Both the position numbers and the translations under genes were made by a program. From assembly GCA_032209605.1 (NCBI GenBank), contig JASFXZ010000057.1:124001-188000 (forward strand): a stretch of DNA of 64,000 nucleotides. Direction: 5' to 3'. This document shows, piece after piece, positions 51,501-63,500 of the stretch. This DNA comes from Mactromeris polynyma. Its lineage: Eukaryota; Mollusca; Bivalvia; Venerida; Mactridae. The notes beneath the pieces are model-generated. The model ran no database searches, was not told where the DNA came from, and saw only the letters and a list, made by a program, of their open reading frames with translations. The first letter of the stretch is position 1. The number at the start of each line of letters is the position of its first letter.

Positions 51501-54500
51501 ATTGGTTATATGAGGTTTGTGGTGTATTTGATGGGGCTTTAGCGTAATGTATATCAGATATGAAACATGGGCAATATGAAATTTATAACACGACAATAAT
51601 TATTTTATAGAAATAATATAAGTTGGCACCGATGCATGATAATATTATATATTATCGTGATCGCAAAAAAAACTTCATTGTAACCGCGAGAGATATAATC
51701 GACTGCTATGTACATTTCTTAGAGTTGCAAAGAATGCATGTCACGTGATCAGTTGATTATCTGATCACACAATCTTGTTTGTGTCATCAGCTCAGTTCGT
51801 CTTGTGACACAAATCTCTGTTACCGACTGAAGTAATATTTGAACAGAAAACGTGTCATTGAATATTTGTCTCTTATCCGCAATCAAATAATCGTATTAAT
51901 AGCAAGTTAATGACGTCAATGTTTGATTTCTTGTAAATTGTCCTTTCAAAAAACATTGCAGTCGATGGGCTGTTCAAACACAAAGAACTTTAATGCGCAA
52001 ATTGCAGACCAACATAGATTTTATCATATTACTGACAAGCAATTGATCGTGAAACGGGTTAATTAAATAAATATAGCTTTGTAGTGTTTATATCCAAACC
52101 TTATTGAGGAAAAGTTGGTTAATGACATGTAAAACAATATCAGAATCAGTGGTTTATGGGAGGCACTGCAATCTAGGGATTGGGCGCATGACTGATGACC
52201 CTACGGTCATGAGTTCGAGCCATCGTTAAGCGGGGTTTGATTACCAAGTAAAATATTTGGTACGTTATCATTATAACTTGTATGTTTATGTCGTCTGACA
52301 ATTCAACAATTCTAAGTGAAGGGTAAACACTTCAAGCGAATATATGGTCGTTTACTGATAAGTTTTTTAAATATTTAACAGCCGCTAAACCTACCATTCT
52401 TGACGGTTTGTGCAGTCCCTTCGTACAAAGAGGTCAAAGAGCAAGTGTTAGCTGTATGGCAACAGGTAACCCAACACCCACCACAAAATGGTTCCTTGAT
52501 GGTGAACCTCTTACTGATCGCAGCCATCTTAAAATAGGTGATTATGTGACGTCATCTGGTGACATCATCAGTTTTGTGAATATCAGTAGCGTTTCGTTGC
52601 TAGAGGGCGGTGATTACCAATGTATAGCAACGAATGAGGTCGGAGAGGCGGAACATACATCTAGGATGAATGTCTATGGTAAGTGTATGCTGTCCACAAT
52701 TTGTCCCCAAAATTCGAATGTACGATAGAAGATAGGTGACATCGATTTGCTTTTCCCGCATACTAAACACACGTTGAAACATAACATTGTTTATAATATT
52801 TGATACCATAAAAATAGTATTTAATTATAATACCACTTATAGTATTAGTGATATTATTATCAATAATATTAAGCAATCTGTGAACTCATTTAAAACTACT
52901 TTCTTCAAATTATTATATAAAACTACATAATACCAAAATTACGATTACATACGATATTGACAGAAGAATATGTACTTTGTATGAAAGTCCTTCTCATATA
53001 TATTGTTACAGCAGATGTTGAAAATGACTTGCTATGATTTATTGTTAGCGTTATATAAATGCCATCTATTGGTATTTTTGTAATAATGCATGCATGCTTG
53101 TGAGATTGGTTAACGTATGTTTCTGTGTGCATATCGTAATGGGTTATCTAAGCATATAATGATTATTATTATTAGTATTGATACATTATTTGGCATCTCT
53201 GTCTGGCAGATTGCTTCCGGTATTCAAATACTACTCTTTTTAAGTTTACATTTACTTATGTAATATGATATGTAAATAAAACGACACAACCCTACAGGGA
53301 CACCTAGATGCGTCTGTTCTCATCATTGTGGGTCAGTTCGCCATTCTCGTATTTTATTCGGTTTTACTTCCACATAATCTTGATATAGCAACATTCATTT
53401 ACCATAATGCAGTGTTGTGGTCATTTTGAACACCGACAGACTCTCCGGCGTTTGTTTTTATAAATTGTGATGATTTTTGGTGTTTTCTGGGAAAAAGCAA
53501 TTACGTGAGATTGTTTAAACTTGACGTATCATTCAAACATGCACTAAATCTCATTGAAGATATCTAAATTGACTGGTGAAATCATGGTCACAGCCCTGTC
53601 ACGTTCTATGGTACTGTGCATTGTTACAAAACACGAATAGCGTCTCCTATTTCCTCATTCAAACCGAGATAATAATTGTTGGGAGATAATGTCGACCATT
53701 TAAACAATGTTGTTGCATGATAAATGACGAAATGTGCAATTATCATTGACCAGAATCATCGCTTGTGTCATGTTTCCAGAATAGTATGTTAGATAAAGGT
53801 TCTGATAGGAAATCTGAACAATTGATACGCGTGCAATTGTCTAGTGTTTGGTAATAAACAAACAAACCAAGTTGGATGCATTAAATGAGTCCATCTGCGC
53901 AGCTAGATTGATTGGTTATAGTATTGTGTTATTGTGTATTGATGTGTACCATTCATCATCTTGGTTAGCTTGCAGAAAACTCCGAACTAGGCAGCGTGAT
54001 ACTTACAATAAGTAAAACAAGAAATATCTTGAAAAAAAGATGATCGGCGCACTTCGAAGGTTAAGATTTGTAGTGCAACATAAAAATTCCCAAATGTTAC
54101 GATTACTGGTCACTCCATGTCCAAAACGGATTTCGGTAAATTCACTGAAATTCAGTGGGTTTCATTGAGGCAACGTACCCTTTATCGAAAGGTTAACCAA
54201 TCCGCATCAAGGTTACAAACGATTTTCGGTTGAAGAGAAATTACCTTGGTGGTTAACGTAAGATTTGATTGATTTACACAACACTGATATGCAAAAAGCA
54301 AAACCATGATAGTACGGCTGTGCCGAAAAATGGCCGTAGTAACACGAATGTGTTTATCAACATCTCTAGTAAACTCGCACATGAGTACATACATGTATTT
54401 GCAAAAATATACAAGTACTAGTAATACATGACGATTAAATAACGAAACTGAACGTTCTGTCTAATCAAAATAGATAACAGCGGGCTCACACACATTTCAC

Positions 54501-57500
54501 GTTTATAATTCTTAAGGCAGACGTGGACTATTCAAATTCTTTCACCCACATTAAATCAGAAAAAAATCAGCCATTGTTTGACTAAGGAAGTTCAATATCG
54601 ATGTGTGCATTAACATAACTAGCCCAGGTTTTTTCAATACTAAGTAGATGATAAACATAAATTGAAGCACAGAATTGTGGGAAATTGTACACATTCAAAC
54701 AATAACTGGATGGAAACGACCATAGTGAGTGCAGCAGACGACATTCACAGCAGACGGCACGATGCATTCAGATCATTATAGAAATATCAACACTTTTTCT
54801 ATGAACTTTCTCATAGAAACAAAGAAATAAAGACCGATTTTTGTAAATCTTTGTTAATAATTCCCTTTGTGTCAAGTTACCTTCCCACAATTGAAAGCAC
54901 GTTTAGTGAGGCTGATTTGTTAAAATAATATTTGTTACAATCGACACATACGAATCAGAACGAATAAGGAGAACAATTAAATAGAATTGCAATCTTATCT
55001 TCCGCAGATACCTCGCCGTGCAAATAGTTTGTTGTCGCGATGTGAGTTATGCTATGCGTGACTTAATAACAGCTGTTATTACCTGTCTGAAAAAAAGATT
55101 AAAGTAATTGAAAGGGTGCAAAATATTGTTTGAATTTCGAACAATGTGCTGGCATTTGAAATTGCATGTATTAACATTTCAAGTTTCTATTTTCTTCTAG
55201 GGGAACCTTACATCCGGGTTATGAAAAATGTTACAGCAACAGCCAATGAGATGCTTTTAATAAAGTGTTATGTGACCGGGTATCCGATTGAATCTATTTC
55301 CTGGTACAGAGGTAAACAGTTGTTTATAAATACACCACTTTCATATTGTTGATTACTGAGAAGATTCTTGAGCCTATCTTCATTATCAATATTGCATGTG
55401 TTCGTCTTCATGTCATTCGAGTTATTTCCTAAATAGATAATTTGATGAGATATGTAGATTTAGTGCACATACTCTAAATAAACTGATTCTCCCACACAGA
55501 CATAGGTCAGCATATAGTAAATATCGTTTTGGCGTTGTCCCCATTAGAATTGATCAATACGAGGGATTGTCAGTGGACGAAGGATTATGTCCCATTTGTG
55601 ATGATATTGAAACTGAATACCATGTCGAAATATGAATCATAACACGGTCATCAACAAACTATATAAATACTTGTTTTTTACCCATTGTCCGTGTATTTAT
55701 ATGCCTTTGGTTAATTATGCTTGTTTCTAGTTTCTGTATGAGTGTACATGTATAAACATGTAATTATATTATTACATTGTCGTCATTAAAATGCAGCCGA
55801 ATCGGAGCAAGTGCATTATCGATATCAAAACAAACAAGCATTACATAATTTAAACAATAGTACTTGCCCCGCAGTCATTCACGTATCCTATTTTGAAATT
55901 TGAAATATTCTATCTGATGTTGTTTTTGCACTCAAATACTTGAAGTTTGACTCAGATGATATACGTTTGAAGAAATTCTCAAAATGTTATTTTCGCGAGA
56001 ACAGTGACTTGTTTTCTAACTTACCGTGCTTTCTTTTATTGTTCAGATAACAATAGTTTGCCGTTGAACCATCTCCAACAAGTTGTTAATGGGACACTTA
56101 TTCTAATGGTACGCAAATTGGATGCTGGGAAATACACGTGCGTGGCCCTTAATTCCGCCAACAAAGGGATGAGCAGGGATGTTTTTGTACGTGTAGTTGG
56201 TAAGTATATATATTGTGTTAAATAAGAATTGTGTAATGCCATAATTTGCTATATGTAGTGACTACCATAAACAGAAGTATGAGATTTGAGTCAAACAAGG
56301 TATACGCCCTATGATATAATGTAGAACGTGGTTTTGTTCAAAACATTTTCAAACCAATATTGAATTTGTAAACTACGTATCCATTAACTATCAACTATTC
56401 TATCATATCCTCATTCCAAACTAATACCTCTGTACATCACTTGTATGATACTCCTAATTGTATACATTTGTAATCATAGGGAAGACTGGTGGTGTATTTT
56501 TATATTTTTCATGAAAAATCTTGAACATATGAATCCAGAAATGTCAATCATGACTCTAGACAAATATAGACTTAGAAGAGTTACTGGTGCGTGAAGCATA
56601 AACACGCAATTTTAAATGTAAACAAAATGAATATTTCATGCCCATGTAAACACAGAGTTATTTTTCCTTTGAATGTATTTAATTAAGAAATATGGTTATT
56701 CTATAGTAACGATAAACGACAATTATGCTGATTTTGTTGAGATGCCAGTCAATTATATTTAAGGTTATAAATTGACAAAGAAGTCGTTACTGTTCATGCG
56801 GATACTCAGATTTAGCCTTGAAAATAAATATGAATCTTCCTAGGATAAACCTTATATTTTCCCTTCAAACAGAGCCCCCGGTTATTGACTCATTCAGCAT
56901 CCCTAAAAGAAAACAAGGAGACCGGGTAACGCTGTCATGCGCAGTAAGCAATGGAGATCTTCCAATTGATATAAACTGGACCAAAGATGGACACCCAATA
57001 CCACCGGACATTGGGGTCAGAGTTGAGGTAAATTTCTCTTACTATTATGGATCTTTTCAGTATTAACTCATACTGCGACTTAACAAAATCTGCCGTTGAT
57101 GCATATTTATAGAATATTAAAACACGTTTCATTTCACGTTTTCAATATGCATTGATTTGGCTTCCTGTAGCAAACTTTTCAATTAAATCTTTATATTTAT
57201 TATTATGTTTAAAACCTATTACTTAAACAAATTGTTGCTCGTAATTACATACATCTAAAGCCTTCGAATCTGCCCTATTGTCAATACTGTGATCTAGTCA
57301 TCGTCAATGTTTGGTTGATATTACCATTTACTTGTTACTATTGCATTAAATTAGATAAGATTAAATAATTTTACTTCGATTTTGAAATAAGTGTCATAGT
57401 AATTATCTCAGTTGCTATCGATTCAAAATAAGTTGAGAGTACCGTTATTGTGTACACAATGCTTATTGGTCAATATTTTGCAAAACATGTTTTCATTGGC

Positions 57501-60500
57501 TGACCTACTCAAAGTTTGTTTACAACCGTTGTCAAGTAAATGTAAACGGACTATATCGAATGTATATTTTTGTTTATTTTCGATTCAAATATTTTATTTT
57601 GTAGACGTCGGGACCCTACAGCAGTTTGTTATTAATTGGTGACGTAAGTCCTGTACATGATGGTAATTACACGTGTCATGCACGTAACGAAGCAGCTAGC
57701 ACGAGTTTTACAGCAGAATTACACGTGGACGGTAACGGATTTTCCCATTTGCTAATATTTAATTCGATTAAATGGTTCTTTTTAATTAAGGAAATTGAAT
57801 ACGATAATAATACCTTCAAGCACGGATTTCTATGGAATGAATAATACATGAATTTCTATGTTCTTGGTGAAGTTTATAAATATTTAAGAATCATGTGTCA
57901 AATGTGTAATATAAACGACTAAAATCCCACGTCATTCACCTTCAAATGAATAATTGATAAATGCTTGTGGTAATGTTATCAAGTCCATATAATTTATTGA
58001 AATAAGATACACAAATATATTTTGTAAATTCCCCTTACTACATATGTAAGGGTTTCTTAAGCCAATGTTTTTTTACGAGATATTCTAATATCTGTACTTT
58101 AGAACACTAATAGTTGGTGCGTTTGCATACCTGTTCCTCTAAAGAAATGTTGATTATATTAAAAGACTGTTCACGAATAGACCAATGTGGAATACATGTA
58201 TATATAATTATATAGTAAGCAAATAAAGCCGAACAATTCCACCGTATTATGTGTGAAAAACATACTCATTGCTATACATAACCTGGACATTCTCATACAA
58301 GGGAGATTACTTTTGCGGGGTTTTGTATCGGAAAGTTGGGGATGTGATGCGGTCATTGTTTTATGTGATCATCTGCTTTAAGATAACACATCAAAAGGCA
58401 TTCAATTATCCACCTACGCAATGTAGTGAAGATGTGTTCAGCAATATGAACATACAAAACGCAAGTCAGTAATGTTTCAAATCCCCGGAAAGCGTGTAAA
58501 GTCACTGTCGAATAAAACCGGAATACCGAGGAACAGAGTAAGTCTCTTTATACCCAACATTATTGTATTTTGTTATTACAGTTCCTCCACGATGGCTGGT
58601 AGAACCAACAGATACTTACGTTATCAGACAGAATTCTGTGTTATTGGACTGTAAAGCTACGGGTATTCCTCAGCCACAGATCACATGGAGCAAAAACAAG
58701 GGTACATGTTTTTAATTTCGTCTTAATTGGTTGTGGCATACTTGACAGTACACTATGGTATAAACTAGAATGTTGAAGGAATAGTAACAAACAGTAATAA
58801 CAGCAATCATTTCATGATTCGTTTCTACTCTTGAGTGATTCCCTTAAATTGTTCAGTAAAATCAATTCCTACTTAGGACAACATGTATAAAATTTGCCTA
58901 GAAAGGTTACTAGCTTTTTTCCCTGTCAGTTTTTCCACAGTGTGTTTGAATCTCTCACATCTGCACGCAATGTCAAAAATAGTTTCTTTTATTCTAAAGA
59001 AATTAAAGTTTACATAAACGTTTGACTGAATACATTAACTTGTAATATCTAGATTACACGTTATGAACATCTCATAGAGACTGGATTACCGAAACGTCAG
59101 AAAAATGTCAATTATGCGATTTGAAGTTGATTTTAGTTTCAATTTTCATTATTCCCACGGATATTTTCTGTAATTAAGGAGGATTTCCACCATATTACGC
59201 CCCTATAGACTTGACTGACACAGATCGTTATGGGATGTTTACAAATGGTACACTTCACATCAAGTCAGCGCTGGAAGATGACGATGGGTACTTTTTATGT
59301 CGGGCTGACAATCATGTTGGACACGGGATCAGTAAAATTGTATACCTGAAAGTTCGTGGTAAGTGAACACAATCATCAATTAGTTTAAAATATTCACTTA
59401 AGTGGGTAAATGGTACGTTGCTTGAAGAGCACGTAGGAACTGGTCGGATATACAGGTAGGTACCCTGGTTAGACATGCTGTTCATAAACACTGGTCAGAA
59501 ACACATGTCTACATGTTTAATTGAATTGTAGCTTGAAAATTACAGTTATATCAAATATAACAACATTATTAACATTGCAGCAAAATGATATTGAGCTATT
59601 GTAATTTGGTGCACGACTGTGTGCCTGTAAAATAAAATTGTTTTTGGGTAGTTTTTAGCAAAATAAACAAAATAAATCCACAGTTGGCCATAGAGCATAC
59701 AACTCACTAATTTAAAAAAAACCGAAGCTAAGTCATTATGAAAAAAATAAGTCTCATTCATTATGATATAAAACCAAAGCCGAGTCATCCTGCTTTAACA
59801 TAAAGTACATCACTATGGTTTGTCACTGGCCACGATCAAATATCAACCACGTATTCCCAACATAGTACTAATTCTATTGAATTAATAATACCCCATACGT
59901 CGAGCAATTATACGCTGTATGCAGTTGAGGACACGTGTTATCAAATTATATTTTATACTTGATGAATAAATACCACAACACGAGTGAATGCATGTTAGCA
60001 CATTGTTAGGAAGTCTGCACATCCATGTTTTATTCAGCATTTTGTTGTGGCTGTATTAAAACAGAGCTCATATGGAAGAGTAGCAAAACATTATCAAGGC
60101 ACATTAGCAGCACAATATCACAAACGGGGCTCGTAATGCAACATTCAAATGACTGTACGAATTTTTTTAGAAACCGTGTTTATAACCGTGGTGACAATTT
60201 TACGATTCAGCGTGCATCGTATTTCTCATATAATAAATTGCACATTGATGCTGGCTTCCGTAATGAAACATTACAAATTCATTAATCTAGCCTTTTTGAA
60301 AATTAAAATGAAATCAGACGTAAGGTTTCATTCTCATTACATTAAAAGCATGGAATGTCGCAACTGACATTTTCGTGATTTGAAGTGTTTTCACTTTTGC
60401 ATTAACAAATTAGAACATGATACGGCTGACAGAAGTGTGGAGAGTGTTTTTTTGGTAAGGGGCAATGTTGACATGGGTTCTTTGTTTCATTTTAAAAACA

Positions 60501-63500
60501 TAGTTTTTTTCTTAGATTCATCTGGTTGCAATGTTTGTAGTTATTTATTTGTAGAATTACATAAATCACATTAATATCTTTAAGTGATCTCCTAAGCTTT
60601 GCAATAATTTCATTAGTTTATTAACTTATCTCATCATTTCAACGATCTAATGAGCTTCTCTTTGATATCTCGAGCTTATAAACTGATCTAATGAACTTCT
60701 CATTGATATCTCGAGCTTATAAATTGATCTAATGAGCTTCTCGTTGATATCTCGAGCTTATAAACTGATCTAATTAACTTCTCATTGATATCTCGAGCTT
60801 ATGAATTGATCTTATGAGCTTCTCTTTGATATCTCGAGCTTATAAACTGATCTAATGAACTTCTCATTGATATATCGAGCTTATAAATTGATCTAATGAG
60901 CTTCTCTTTGATATCTCGAGCTTATAAACTGAACTAATGAACTTCTTGCTAATATCTCGAGCTTATAAACTGATCTAATGAACTTCTTCCTGATATCTCG
61001 AGCTTATAAACTAATCTAATGCGCTTCTCATTGATATCTCGAGCTTATACAAACTGAGCTAATGAACTTCTTCCTGATATATCGAGCTTATGAACTAATC
61101 TAATGCGCTTCTCATTGATATCTCGAGCTTATACAAACTGATCTAATGAACTGCTTACTGATCTTTCGAGGTTATAGACTGATCTAATGAGCTTCTCACT
61201 GATATCTCGAGCTTATAAACTGATGTAATGAACTGCTAACTGATCTCTCGAGCTATAAACTGATCTAATGAACTGCTAACTGATCCTTTGAGCATATAAA
61301 CTGATCTAATGAATTACTTACTGATCTCTCGAGCTAATTTACTGTTCTAATGCACTTCGTACCGATCCCTCGAGCTGATAGACTAATCTTATGGACTTCT
61401 TACTTATCTCTCGAGCTTATATACGAATCTAATGGACTTCTTACCGATCTCTCGAGCTGATAGACTAATCTAATGGACTTCTTACTGATCTCTCGAGCTT
61501 ATAGACGAATATAATGGACTTCTTACCGATCCCTCGAGCTTATAGACGAATCTAATGGACTTCTTACCGATCTCTCGAGCTGATAGACGAATATAATGGA
61601 CTTCTTACTGATCTCTCGAGCTTATAAACTGATCTAATGGACTTCTTACTGATCCCTCGAGCTTATAGACGAATCTAATGGACTTCTTACCGATCTCTCG
61701 AGCTGATAGACGAATATAATGGACTTCTTACCGATCTCTCGAGCTGATAGACGAATATAATGGACTTCTTACTGATCACTCGAACTTATAAACTGATCTA
61801 ATGGACTTCTCAGTAATAAGAGCTCATTAACTGACCTCATTATCTTGATCTACGATTTTATAGGCTATAACCAACATCGTGAGATTAACAAATGAATTCT
61901 CGTAAGTTTAATAACTGGTCTAATTAGTTTATTTCAGAATATTCTAAGCTTCGTCACTGAACTTATTAACGTATTTACCTCGTTTGTGTATTTTAAGATT
62001 GATCTTAATAGTATTCAGTACTGAAAGATTGTCACATTTAACTGAATGAATGGTTCAATAGATACCACCAATAGCAATATAATTATCACAATACAACATC
62101 TTCAATGTTAGGTAATAGAAAGAAGAAATATCTCTGAAAGCTTCACCTCTATTTCACAGACATATTCCTTGGTATAATTTTTAACATATTCATATATTCT
62201 CACATCATTATTTTGATTGTTTTGAAACTTATTTAGATCTGAACAGCGAGTGAACATTTTGTTTAATTTTATAAACATTATTATTCTTTGCCTTAGATAA
62301 TGTTTTTAAAGGTTGTTCATGTATATTGATCAACCATTGTTGTATTATTTACAGTACCAGCGAGATTTGATTCATCTCAGAAGAATTTTACAGTTTTACG
62401 TGGACACAACATCACAATGGACTGCCAAGCAATCGGTGATAAGCCACTGTCCGTCTCCTGGAACTTCAAAAATCAAACCGTAGGGACAGGCAACCTGGGA
62501 AGGTATGTTGGACAAAATGTTTGTATGCTATTTGGAATATATAATACTAGTAAAGAATCAAAAGTGACTAAACTAGAACACGCTGCCTTACTACAGTCGA
62601 ACCTCGCTTATTCGACAACCTTCTTTCTGAATACTTGGTATCATCTGAAATAAATATCAGGTCCCGACATATCTTCTTAGGCACGTCGAATAAACAGGGT
62701 CCGACTGTATATGCTTGTAGAAGATGACGAGAAGTTTGCCAATATTATGACAATATATGAAATTGATATAAGACATACGGCCACTAAGTGCAAACAAATA
62801 GTATGAACATGTGTCTATACAATCAGACATTGATGCTAAAGTCCTGATAAAAGTGCATTTAAACGTCATGTTTCTGAAACACCACACGCTCGCTATTACC
62901 GATAAGTCTAATCACCGCAATGAAAGATACATTGTTCAAAGTTACTGCCGCTGAAGTGATTAATTGCTTTGGTTATTTTCCGTTATAACTATCTGTTTGT
63001 GAAGTGTAACGTGTTCAAACCTCGTAGCTTGGAACCTCATACGTTTCAAGGTTACAGGTGCTACGTTAACAGATAAATCAAGGCAACATCGCACGTGATG
63101 CAGTTTTACCCAGCATGCATTTCAAATGGACAGCAACATGACATTGTGTAATTGCAAAAATAATAAACTCAGATGCAGATTGGCAATTATCTAAATGCAT
63201 TTTCCGTGTTTGAAGTTGTTGTAACAAAATATCTATTCAAAGAAAATAATTGCATGAACGCATATGTCAGTGAAGAATCTAAATCAGGATCTTGTTGTTT
63301 TTGTTGTTGTTGTTGTTGTTTTTGTAAGCAAGGTTGAATCGGTTTAATCTGTTTACACGTAAGATTCTTAATGCATACAATTCAGAGACTTGACTCTGAA
63401 AAATGATAAAATGATGGAACACGTCTGTATCTGTTTTAATGGCTTTAAGTCGCATGGGAATGTTTGGTGTTCAGAATGTAGGAGCTAAAATCAAGTTATA

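Noticed and set aside
52145..52215. Functional tRNA gene
   Set aside because: A B-box-like sequence and one hairpin are present, but the acceptor and D arms do not form.
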